Shown one piece after another: positions 7,157 to 14,852 of a stretch of DNA of 64,000 nucleotides (its first letter is position 1; each line of letters starts with the position of its first letter). A program made the translations under genes and the position numbers. The notes under the pieces were generated by a model. That model had not been told where the DNA came from. It saw only the letters and a list, made by a program, of their open reading frames with translations, and did not search any database. The DNA comes from Nonomuraea sp. PA05 (lineage in GTDB: Bacteria; Actinomycetota; Actinomycetes; Streptosporangiales; Streptosporangiaceae). The stretch is from NCBI RefSeq assembly GCF_008086045.1, contig NZ_VSEY01000043.1, positions 56,834 through 120,833 of the forward strand, read 5' to 3'.

Positions 7157-10100
7157 TCAGGGGGTGGTGGCAGCGGGCCCCTCATCCTGGCCGAGCGGGG
7201 GGTGAGCGGGTGGCGTGGCGTTCCGGGTGAGCGGCGGCAGGTCGGGGGGCGTGGCGGCGGGATGCTCGTCGAGGGCGGCCAGCGCGAGCTCGATGGCCTT
7301 GCCGAGCTGCGGGTCGCGCCCCGCCACCCGGTCCTGCGGGGTGATCACCACCTCGATGTCGGGATCGACGCCATGGTTCTCCACGCCCCACCCGGGCCCG
7401 TCGAGCCAGAACGAGTACCGGGGCTGCGTGACGCGGGTGCCGTCCACGAGGTGGTAGCGCGAGTCGATCCCGATCACGCCGCCCCACGTCCGCGTGCCCA
7501 CCAGCGGCCCGATCCCGCGCGCCTTGATGCCCGCGCTCACGATGTCGCCGTCGGAGCCCGCGAACTCGTCCGTGACCGTCACCACCGGCCCGCGCGGCGA
7601 GTCGTCGGGGTAGCGCCTCGGCTGGTACCAGCGGGCCCGCGCCCAGCCGGTCACCTTGCGCGACAGCTTCTCCAGCACCAGCTCCGACAGGTGCCCGCCG
7701 CCGTTCTCCCGCACGTCCACGACCAGCCCGTCGTAAGCCATCTCGGTACGCAGGTCGCGGTGGAACTGCGCCCACCCGGAGGCCACCATGTCGGGCACGT
7801 GCAGGTAGCCCAGCCTTCCTCCCGACGCCTGCCTGACGTGGTTCCGGCGGTCCTCCACCCAGTCGTGGTAGCGCAGCTGCGTCTCGTCGGCGATCGGGCT
7901 GACCACGACCCGGCGCACGTCGCCGCCGGAGCCGTGCCGGACGGTCAGCTCGATGGGCTGGTTCGCGGTGCCTGCCAGGAGCGGGAACGGCCCGCGTACC
8001 GGATCGACGGGGCGGCCGCCCACGGCGAGGATGGCGTCGCCGGCGCGGACGGCGACGCCAGGCGCCAGCAGCGGCGAGCGGGCGGCGTGGTCGGACGACT
8101 CGCCTGGCAGGATGCGCTCCACCCGCCAGACGCCGTCGCCGTCCCTGACCAGGTCGGCGCCGAGCAGGCCCTGGCGGCGCCTGGGGTCGACGCCGGAGCC
8201 GTTCGGCACGGCGTAGGCGTGGGAGGTGCCCAGCTCGCCCTGCGTCTCCCAGAGCAGGTCGATCAGCTCGGAGTGGGACCCGATCCGGTCGACCAGCGGC
8301 TCGTAGCGGTCGAGCACGCCCTGCCAGTCGACGCCGTTCATGTCCTCGCGCCAGAAGTGGTCGCGCATGAGGCGGCCGGCCTCGCGGAAGCCCTGCCGCC
8401 ACTCGGCGACGGGGTCGAGCTGGACGGTGATCCGGTCGAGCTCGATGGTGACGACGTCGTCGCCCTCGCTCGCGGCGCGGGTCTGCAGACCGTTCTTGCC
8501 GTTGGTGACGAGCCTGGAGCCGTCGCCGCTGACCTCGAACGCGCGGATCTCCTTGCCCAGCTCGGCCTTGGCGCGCTTCTTGAGGTCGTAGCGCTCCAGC
8601 ACGGTCTCGGAGCTGCTCTGCTCGCTGCCGTCGCCGAGCACCCCGCTGAGCGGGTAGCGCAGCCAGAGCAGCGCGTCCTTCGCCGTACGCAGGTTGCCGT
8701 AGCTGCCGGCGGGCACGGGGAGGGGCACCACGCGGGCGGCCAGCCCGTCGGGGTCGACCTCGGTGCGCGGCGGCATGTCGTCCTTCTTGTCGTCCTTGGA
8801 CGGCTTGTCGTCCTCGCCGTTGAAGCCGCGCCCCTGCAGGGAGGGGTCGAACGGCGACGGCGTGGCGGCCTTCAGCGGCACGATGTACGGCTTGCATCCG
8901 TGGGGGAAGGACAGGTCGAAGACGTGCGCGTCGTAGACGGGGTCGAAGGTCCGCACCGACAGGAACGCCAGGTGCTTGCCATCCCTGGTGAAGGCCGGGT
9001 CGTAGTCCACGAACCGGGGCGGCGTCACCTCGATCACGGACGTGCCGTCCAGCCGCCCCATCTTGATCTGCGTCAGCCGCCGGTGGTGCGGGTGCTCCCA
9101 CGCCAGCCAGGTGGAGTCGGGCGAGAACGTCAGCCCGCTCACGTCGCCCTGGTCGGTGCGGTCCAGCTCGCGTACGCTCTCGCTCTCCAGGTCGATGACG
9201 AGCAGCCGCCCGTCGTGCGTGGCGACGCCCACGTGCTTGCCGTCGGGCGCGGCGGCCAGCTCCAGCACCCGGCCGAGCTGCCCGGAGGCGAGTGTCCTGA
9301 CCTCGCCGCCTGGGGTCCCGATCTCCAGCCCGTCCTCGCCACTGGCGTCGGAGACCCACACGGCCTTGCCGTCGGCGTCGAGCACCTGTGGCAGGCGGAC
9401 GCGCACGCCCGGCTCGGCCCTCAGCACGCCGGCGGGGCCGTCGCGGTGGGTCACCCAGTGCGCGGTGCCCCGGATCTCGACCGCGCTGGCCCGCCCGGTG
9501 GCGTCGGGCGAGAACGCGCCCGCCCTCAGCGGCGCGGGTCGCCTGGCCCGCCCCGGCCGTGGCCCGCCGAGCCGCACGTCCAGCTTGTACGGCTCCGCGT
9601 CCAGGCTCTCCAGCAGCCACAGGTCCCCGGCGTGGCTGTAGATCACCCGCTCCCCGTCGCTCGTGGCGTGACGGGCGTAGAACTCCTCGTGGGTGCTGTG
9701 CCTGCGCAGGTCGGAGCCGTCGGGCAGGGCGGAGTAGAGGTTCCCGGCGCCGTCGGTGTCGGACAGGAACACGATCCGGTCACCGACCCAGCTCACCGAC
9801 CAGTACTGCGCGGCGCTGTCGGCGAACAGCCTGGCGAACTCGCCGTTGCCCTCGGCGTCCACCCAGATCTTGGCCGCCGTGCCGCCCCGGTAGCGCTTCC
9901 ACTGTGACGGCTCGCGCCACACCACCGACACGGTGGCGACCTTCCCGTCGCTGACGGCCGCCTCGCCGACCCAGCCGTACGGCAGGCGCGTGGCCGGCCC
10001 GCCGTCGAGCGGCACCGCGTACGCCCAGCGCCGGTTGTCGGAGCCCTGCCCGGCGGAGGTGACCGCGAGCACGTCGCCGCCGGCGGTCCAGCCGCGGACG

Positions 10101-10372
10101 GAGGTGGAGTATTCACCCCAGTGGGTCAGCCGTTCGCCTTCCGCGCCGTCGAGCTCGGCCGTGAACGCCTCGGGAGCGCCCTCCTTCGTGCTGGTCCACG
10201 CGATCCGGCCGCCGTCGGGCGAGAAGCGCGGGTTCGCCACGGGGACGCGGTCGGCGGTGAACCGCCAGGCTCTTCCGCCGCTCAGCGGAGCGATCCAGAC
10301 GTCGTCGTCGGCGACGAAGGTGACCAGGTCACCGTGCAGGTGCGGGTATCTCAGGTATGCGCCATATGCCAC
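7157..10372 (-). CDS. Tricorn-like protease (S41 family)
   Basis: A 1071-residue cytosolic protease. The N-terminal half holds the beta-propeller repeats of tricorn (runs such as RFSPDGGRIAWTS and TFSPDSTWLAWEHPH) that gate substrate entry. After about residue 640 come the helical C1, PDZ and C2 peptidase domains. The nucleophile Ser lies near 940 in EFAGSDGDIVSAG, followed by the conserved TRTWGGVIGI strand. A charged low-complexity linker (KPSKDDKKDD, near residues 520-535) joins the halves. Tricorn cuts oligopeptides released by the proteasome, which fits an actinomycete. There is no signal peptide. The start at 10372 gives MAYGAYLRYPHLHGD, the usual beginning. Confidence 0.93.
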   Translation of the reverse strand: MAYGAYLRYPHLHGDLVTFVADDDVWIAPLSGGRAWRFTADRVPVANPRFSPDGGRIAWTSTKEGAPEAFTAELDGAEGERLTHWGEYSTSVRGWTAGGDVLAVTSAGQGSDNRRWAYAVPLDGGPATRLPYGWVGEAAVSDGKVATVSVVWREPSQWKRYRGGTAAKIWVDAEGNGEFARLFADSAAQYWSVSWVGDRIVFLSDTDGAGNLYSALPDGSDLRRHSTHEEFYARHATSDGERVIYSHAGDLWLLESLDAEPYKLDVRLGGPRPGRARRPAPLRAGAFSPDATGRASAVEIRGTAHWVTHRDGPAGVLRAEPGVRVRLPQVLDADGKAVWVSDASGEDGLEIGTPGGEVRTLASGQLGRVLELAAAPDGKHVGVATHDGRLLVIDLESESVRELDRTDQGDVSGLTFSPDSTWLAWEHPHHRRLTQIKMGRLDGTSVIEVTPPRFVDYDPAFTRDGKHLAFLSVRTFDPVYDAHVFDLSFPHGCKPYIVPLKAATPSPFDPSLQGRGFNGEDDKPSKDDKKDDMPPRTEVDPDGLAARVVPLPVPAGSYGNLRTAKDALLWLRYPLSGVLGDGSEQSSSETVLERYDLKKRAKAELGKEIRAFEVSGDGSRLVTNGKNGLQTRAASEGDDVVTIELDRITVQLDPVAEWRQGFREAGRLMRDHFWREDMNGVDWQGVLDRYEPLVDRIGSHSELIDLLWETQGELGTSHAYAVPNGSGVDPRRRQGLLGADLVRDGDGVWRVERILPGESSDHAARSPLLAPGVAVRAGDAILAVGGRPVDPVRGPFPLLAGTANQPIELTVRHGSGGDVRRVVVSPIADETQLRYHDWVEDRRNHVRQASGGRLGYLHVPDMVASGWAQFHRDLRTEMAYDGLVVDVRENGGGHLSELVLEKLSRKVTGWARARWYQPRRYPDDSPRGPVVTVTDEFAGSDGDIVSAGIKARGIGPLVGTRTWGGVIGIDSRYHLVDGTRVTQPRYSFWLDGPGWGVENHGVDPDIEVVITPQDRVAGRDPQLGKAIELALAALDEHPAATPPDLPPLTRNATPPAHPPLGQDEGPAATTP

Positions 10373-10486
10373 CCCTGCACACTAAACCGAGGCATCAAGA
10401 GCAGCTCAAGAATTCCTCTACCAGTGGACAGTCCGATTTGTGGGGGAAGTGGGGACTTAGTCGGTTTCCGGAATCTGCGAGGAAGC

Positions 10487-10915
10487 ATGAAGATCTTCGT
10501 CCGCGCGCACCAGCTCCCGCCCCGCCTGGCCGCCGCCTCCGTCATCCTGAACTCGGGCGTGGACATGGTCGACGCCGACGAGCAGCGGGCCGCGTCCACG
10601 CACGCCATGGCGGCGGACGCCTACCCCTTCCTGCGCCGCATGGACCCGGGGCTGTTCACCCGGCTGCTGGCGCGCAGCGAGGTCGCCCTCGGCGCGGCCC
10701 TGCTGGCGCCGTTCGTGCCGTCGCTGCTGGCCGGGGCGGCGCTGACGGGCTTCGCCGCGGGGCTGATCGGCCTGTACCTGCGCACGCCCGCCATGCACCA
10801 CGAGGGCAGCGTGCGGCCGACGCAGCAGGGCATCGGCGTCGTCAAGGACGTCTGGCTGCTGGGCATCGGGCTCGGCCTGGTCGTCGAGGAACTGCGTGCC
10901 CGCCGCCAACATTGA
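10487..10915 (+). CDS. Small DoxX-like membrane protein
   Basis: A 142-residue protein with three or four hydrophobic segments (about 15-28, 65-82, 84-100 and 115-130) and the general look of DoxX-like/DUF proteins, including an N-terminal LAAASVILNSGVD segment. The start MKIFVRAH at 10487 has GAGGAAG just upstream, which excludes the longer open frame from 10121. It is divergent from the tricorn gene across 114 bases. Function unknown. Confidence 0.75.
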   Translation: MKIFVRAHQLPPRLAAASVILNSGVDMVDADEQRAASTHAMAADAYPFLRRMDPGLFTRLLARSEVALGAALLAPFVPSLLAGAALTGFAAGLIGLYLRTPAMHHEGSVRPTQQGIGVVKDVWLLGIGLGLVVEELRARRQH

Positions 10916-10964
10916 TCTCCGGTCCTTGGCCGCTAATGTGGGCAAAGCCGGGTAGCCGGGCCGC

Positions 10965-11933
10965 ATGGTACAAATCGGCTACACCTTGATGTCCGAACAG
11001 ACTCCGGCCCGCGAGCTGGTCGACTACGCCGCCGCGGCCGAACGGATCGGCTTCGACTACGCCGTCATCTCCGACCACTACTTCCCATGGGTCGAGGAGA
11101 TGGGGCACTCACCCTACTGCTGGTCGGTGCTCGGCGCCGCGGCCCAGGTGACCGAGCGGCTGCCGCTGATGACGTACGTGACCTGCCCCATCATGCGCTA
11201 CCACCCGGCGGTCGTGGCGCAGAAGGCGGCCACCATGGGCGTGCTGAGCCAGGGCAGGTTCACCCTCGGCCTGGGCAGCGGCGAGAACCTCAACGAGCAC
11301 GTCATCGGCGAGGGCTGGCCCCCCGTGGACACCAGGCACCGGATGTTCGCCGAGGCCGTCCAGATCATCAGGAAGCTCTTCAGCGGCGAGTACGTCACCC
11401 ACCAGGGCGAGTTCTTCGACGTGGACTCGGCCAAGCTGTACGACCTGCCGGAGCAGCCCGTCCCCATCGGCATCGCAGCCTCGGGCGGCCAGTCGGCCGA
11501 GCTGGCCGCCGAGTACGGCGACGTGCTGGTCATCAACGACCCGATGCCCGAGGTGGTGCAGCAGTTCAACGCCGCGGGCGGCGACGGCAAGCCGGTCTAC
11601 GGCCAGCTCGCCCTGGCCTACGACACCGACGCCGAGGCCGCCAAGCAGCGCGCGCACGAGCTGTGGCGCTGGTCCGGCGTCGGCGGCTGGAAGGTGATGG
11701 CCGAGCTGCCCGGGCCGGTGAACTTCGCCGCCGCGGCCGGCACGGTGCGCCCCGACGACGTGGCGCGGAGCGTGCCGTGCGGCAACGACGTGGAGGCCGT
11801 CGTGGAGAGCGTCAAGAAGTTCGCCGACGCCGGGTACACGCACGTGGCGCTCGTGCAGATCGGGCACGACCAGCAGCAGCCGTTCTTCGACTGGGCGGAG
11901 AAGGAGCTGCTGCCGGCCCTGCGCAACCTGTGA
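10965..11933 (+). CDS. F420-dependent LLM-class oxidoreductase (G6PDH-related, TIGR03557 type)
   Basis: A 322-residue luciferase-like (beta/alpha)8 barrel enzyme predicted to use coenzyme F420. Family hallmarks are IGYTLMSEQTPARELVDYA at the N-terminus, DHYFPWVEEMGHSPYCWSVLGA, and the cofactor-loop motif GRFTLGLGSGENLNEHVIG. It is close in pattern to F420-dependent glucose-6-phosphate dehydrogenases, but the sugar-phosphate specificity cannot be confirmed by eye. No clear ribosome binding site precedes the ATG. Its stop touches the leuS stop on the other strand, with no spacer and no visible terminator. Confidence 0.88.
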   Translation: MVQIGYTLMSEQTPARELVDYAAAAERIGFDYAVISDHYFPWVEEMGHSPYCWSVLGAAAQVTERLPLMTYVTCPIMRYHPAVVAQKAATMGVLSQGRFTLGLGSGENLNEHVIGEGWPPVDTRHRMFAEAVQIIRKLFSGEYVTHQGEFFDVDSAKLYDLPEQPVPIGIAASGGQSAELAAEYGDVLVINDPMPEVVQQFNAAGGDGKPVYGQLALAYDTDAEAAKQRAHELWRWSGVGGWKVMAELPGPVNFAAAAGTVRPDDVARSVPCGNDVEAVVESVKKFADAGYTHVALVQIGHDQQQPFFDWAEKELLPALRNL

Positions 11934-14381
11934 CTACGGGACGATGTTGACCAGCTTCGGCGCCCGGACGATCACCTTGCGGGGCATGCCCTGCACGTAG
12001 GGGGCGATCTTCTCGGAGGCCAGCGCCAGCGCGCGCAGCTCGTCCTCGCTGATGTCGGGCGAGACCTCCAGGCGGTCACGCACCTTGCCCGCCACCTGCA
12101 CCACGCACGTGACCGACTCCTGCACCAGCAGCGCGGGGTCGGCCACCGGCCACCCGGCGAACGAGACGGACCCGGTGCGGCCCAGCCGCTCCCAGCCCTC
12201 CTCGGCGGTGTAGGGGGCCACCAGCGACAGCAGCACGGCCAGCGTCTCGGCGGCCTCGCGCACCGCCGGGTCGGCGGCGCCCGCGCCCGAGTCGATGGCC
12301 TTGCGGGCGGCGGAGGTCAGCTCCATCATGCGCGCCACCGCCACGTTGAAGCGCTGGCCCTCGACCAGCTTGGTCGCCTCGTCGATGGTGTGGTGCGTCA
12401 CCTTGCGCAGCTCGGCGTCGCCGCCCTCGAACGGCGTGCCCGGCTCGCTGGTCACCTCGGACATCACGCGCAGCGCGCGGGCCAGGAACTTCTGCGAGGC
12501 GGCCGGCGAGACGTCGGCCCAGTCGATGTCGTCTTCAGGCGGGCCGGCGAACACCATGGTCAGGCGGACGGCGTCGACGCCGAAGTCGTCGATCTGCTGG
12601 CCCAGGTCCACGCCGTTGCCCAGGGACTTCGACATGGCCTTGCCGCCGTTGATCACCTGCCCCTGGTTCAGCATGCGCATGAACGGCTCGGTGAAGTCGA
12701 CCATGCCCATGTCGTGCAGGACCTTGGTGAAGAAGCGCGAGTACAGCAGGTGCAGGACCGCGTGCTCGATGCCGCCGACGTACTGGTCGATCGGGCCCCA
12801 CTTGCGCACCTGCTCGGGGTCGAACGGCCCGTCGGTGTAGCCCGGCGAGCAGTAGCGCAGGAAGTACCACGACGAGTCGACGAACGTGTCCATCGTGTCG
12901 GTGTCGCGCTGGGCGGGGCCGCCGCACTTCGGGCACTCGACGTTGACCCACTCGGTGGCGCTGGCCAGCGGTGAGACGCCCTTGGGCGCCAGCGCCTCGC
13001 CGCGCAGGTCGGGCAGCGTGACCGGCAGCTGGTCGTCCGGGACGGGCACCTCACCGCAGTCGGCACAGTGGATGATCGGGATCGGCGTGCCCCAGTAGCG
13101 CTGGCGGGACAGCAGCCAGTCGCGCAGCCGGAAGTTGACCGCCCCGGTGCCCCTGCCCTGCGTCTCCAGGATCTCGATGATCTTGGCGATGGCCTCGACC
13201 TTGGTCAGGCCGTCCAGCGGGCCCGAGTTGACCAGCGTGCCCTCGCCGGGCGTGGCCTCGCCGGTCTCGCCCGGGTCGGCCAGGCCGGTGTGCACGACGA
13301 CCTTCACCGGCAGGTCGAACTTGCGGGCGAAGTCCAGGTCGCGCTGGTCGTGGGCGGGCACGGCCATGATGGCGCCGTGGCCGTAGTCGGACAGCACGTA
13401 GTCGGCCGCCCAGACCGGGATGCGCTCGCCGTTGACCGGGTTGATCGCGTGACGGCCCAGGAAGACGCCGGTCTTCTCCTTGTCGGTGGCCAGCCGCTCG
13501 ATGTCGCTCAGCTTGGCGACCTCGGCGCGGTATGCCTCGAACGCCTCGCGCTGCTCCTCGGTGACGATCTCGTCGGCCAGCGCGGCGTCGGCGGCGACGA
13601 CGAAGAACGTGGCGCCGTACAGCGTGTCGGGGCGCGTGGTGTAGACGTGGACCGGCTCCTCGCGGCCCTCGATCTCGAACAGCACGTCGGCGCCCTCGGA
13701 GCGGCCGATCCAGTTGCGCTGCATGGTCAGCAGCCGCTCGGGCCAGCCGGTCAGCTGCTGCATGTCGTCCAGCAGGCGCTGCGCGTAGTCAGTGATCTTG
13801 AAGTACCACTGCGTCAGCTCGCGGCGCACGACGTCGGCGCCGCAGCGCTCGCACTTGCCGGCCACGACCTGCTCGTTGGCCAGCACCGTCTGGTCGTTGG
13901 GGCACCAGTTGACCAGGCCGCCCTTGCGGTAGGCCAGGCCGCGCTCGAAGAAGCGGTTGAACAGCCACTGGTTCCAGCGGAAGTAGTCGGAGTCGCTGGT
14001 GTGCAGGCGGCGCGACCAGTCGAAGGAGATGCCGTAGCGCCGGAACGAGTTGGCCTGCGTCTCGATGTTGGCGTACGTCCACTCCGCCGGGTGGGCGTTG
14101 CGCTTGATCGCGGCGTTCTCGGCGGGCAGGCCGAAGGAGTCCCAGCCGATCGGGTGCAGGACGTTGTAACCCTTCTGCATCCAGTAGCGCGCGACGACGT
14201 CGCCCAGGGCGAACACCTCGCCGTGGCCCATGTGCAGGTCGCCGGAAGGGTAGGGGAACATGTCGAGCATGTAGCGGCGCTCGCGTGGGTCTGCCGGGTC
14301 TTCGCTCGCCCGGTAGGTCTCTTGCTCCTCCCATCGCTGCTGCCACTTGGCCTGCAGCGCCTGCGGATCGTACTCACTCAC
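11934..14381 (-). CDS. leuS: Leucyl-tRNA synthetase
   Basis: An 815-residue class I synthetase that charges tRNA-Leu. The HIGH-type motif is HMGH at residues 50-53 after MLDMFPYPSGDL; the KMSKS-type motif appears as AMSKS near residue 580. The CP1 editing domain and two zinc-type Cys clusters (CERCGAD and HCADCGE) are present. I chose the GTG at 14381 (protein VSEYDPQALQ) because AAGGAC lies six bases upstream; the open frame runs 18 codons further but that stretch overlaps a transcription terminator. The 5' leader carries a Leu-rich leader peptide and an intrinsic terminator, so expression should respond to leucyl-tRNA charging. Confidence 0.97.
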   Translation of the reverse strand: MSEYDPQALQAKWQQRWEEQETYRASEDPADPRERRYMLDMFPYPSGDLHMGHGEVFALGDVVARYWMQKGYNVLHPIGWDSFGLPAENAAIKRNAHPAEWTYANIETQANSFRRYGISFDWSRRLHTSDSDYFRWNQWLFNRFFERGLAYRKGGLVNWCPNDQTVLANEQVVAGKCERCGADVVRRELTQWYFKITDYAQRLLDDMQQLTGWPERLLTMQRNWIGRSEGADVLFEIEGREEPVHVYTTRPDTLYGATFFVVAADAALADEIVTEEQREAFEAYRAEVAKLSDIERLATDKEKTGVFLGRHAINPVNGERIPVWAADYVLSDYGHGAIMAVPAHDQRDLDFARKFDLPVKVVVHTGLADPGETGEATPGEGTLVNSGPLDGLTKVEAIAKIIEILETQGRGTGAVNFRLRDWLLSRQRYWGTPIPIIHCADCGEVPVPDDQLPVTLPDLRGEALAPKGVSPLASATEWVNVECPKCGGPAQRDTDTMDTFVDSSWYFLRYCSPGYTDGPFDPEQVRKWGPIDQYVGGIEHAVLHLLYSRFFTKVLHDMGMVDFTEPFMRMLNQGQVINGGKAMSKSLGNGVDLGQQIDDFGVDAVRLTMVFAGPPEDDIDWADVSPAASQKFLARALRVMSEVTSEPGTPFEGGDAELRKVTHHTIDEATKLVEGQRFNVAVARMMELTSAARKAIDSGAGAADPAVREAAETLAVLLSLVAPYTAEEGWERLGRTGSVSFAGWPVADPALLVQESVTCVVQVAGKVRDRLEVSPDISEDELRALALASEKIAPYVQGMPRKVIVRAPKLVNIVP

Positions 14382-14413
14382 GGCTACTGTCCTTCTGGCT
14401 TGATTCGGACCCA

Positions 14414-14445
14414 TAAGAAAACCCCTCGTGCACACAACGAGGGGT
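14414..14445 (-). terminator. Intrinsic terminator in the leuS leader (attenuator)
   Basis: Read on the minus strand, ACCCCTCG, a 9-base loop, then CGAGGGGT form an 8-bp stem followed by TTTTCTTA. It lies about 35 bases upstream of the leuS start and no other minus-strand gene lies upstream, so it can only act on the leuS transcript itself. Confidence 0.82.
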
Positions 14446-14448
14446 GGA

Positions 14449-14484
14449 GCCGCGACGGCGGAGATCTTCTAGGGCCGTCGCGGC
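14449..14484 (-). ncRNA. Leader hairpin of the leuS attenuator
   Basis: Perfect 11-bp arms (14449-14459 and 14474-14484; GCCGCGACGGC pairs with GCCGTCGCGGC). The promoter-proximal arm overlaps the last codons of the Leu-rich leader peptide, so a ribosome stalled on the Leu codons would block it from pairing. Confidence 0.75.
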
Positions 14485-14513
14485 CCGCTAAGAAGCAGGG
14501 TCGCGGAACGCAT
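14469..14513 (-). CDS. leuS leader peptide with three consecutive Leu codons
   Basis: A 14-codon frame encoding MRSATLLLSGPRRP with stop TAG, 88 bases before leuS. The Leu codons are CTG CTT CTT; CTT is rare in this GC-rich genome, which makes the run more sensitive to leucyl-tRNA supply. A TAGGCT -10 element six bases before the ATG suggests a leaderless transcript starting at this ATG. Order of elements (peptide, hairpin, terminator, gene) is that of a classic amino acid attenuator. Confidence 0.78.
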   Translation of the reverse strand: MRSATLLLSGPRRP

Positions 14514-14519
14514 GTGTCA

Positions 14520-14525
14520 AGCCTA
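14520..14525 (-). promoter_or_regulatory. Putative -10 box of the leuS leader promoter
   Basis: TAGGCT on the minus strand, six bases before the leader-peptide ATG, matches the TANNNT form of actinobacterial -10 boxes and the spacing of leaderless transcripts. I see no good -35. Confidence 0.5.
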
Positions 14526-14852
14526 GCGCACCTCTTCGGCTGAATGCAGGCTATGGATCGAGGTCCGAAGGCACAATGGAGGCTTCAGGTCCGGCGAGAC
14601 CTGATGGTGATGTATCCGTTGTGACCTCATTCGTCCCAGAAGAATAGCCTTGTCGCCGTGGTATACCCAGCTGAGCCTGATAGACCGGAGGGTGACCTGC
14701 CTCTGCAGGATCCGCCCACCGATCCGCATGGCTTCCCTCGTTTCGCTGCGGAACCACCTGCGTCTCCTGGAAAATCCCATGAGATCATGCGTCAGACGTC
14801 AAATCCGGATATAACGGGACATCCGGACACAACCTCGGGAGGGCCGGCAGCA

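Noticed and set aside
10384..10467. AAACCGA/TCGGTTT inverted repeat between the tricorn and DoxX-like genes
   Set aside because: The arms are only seven bases and about 70 bases apart, which is expected by chance.
14514..14519. TTGACA as a -35 box for leuS
   Set aside because: It sits directly before the leader-peptide ATG and has no convincing -10 at 16-18 bp; the TAGGCT box just upstream gives a better, leaderless promoter.
14523..14780. An 85-codon minus-strand frame upstream of leuS
   Set aside because: No ribosome binding site, no recognisable fold, and it covers the promoter regions of leuS and the divergent gene.
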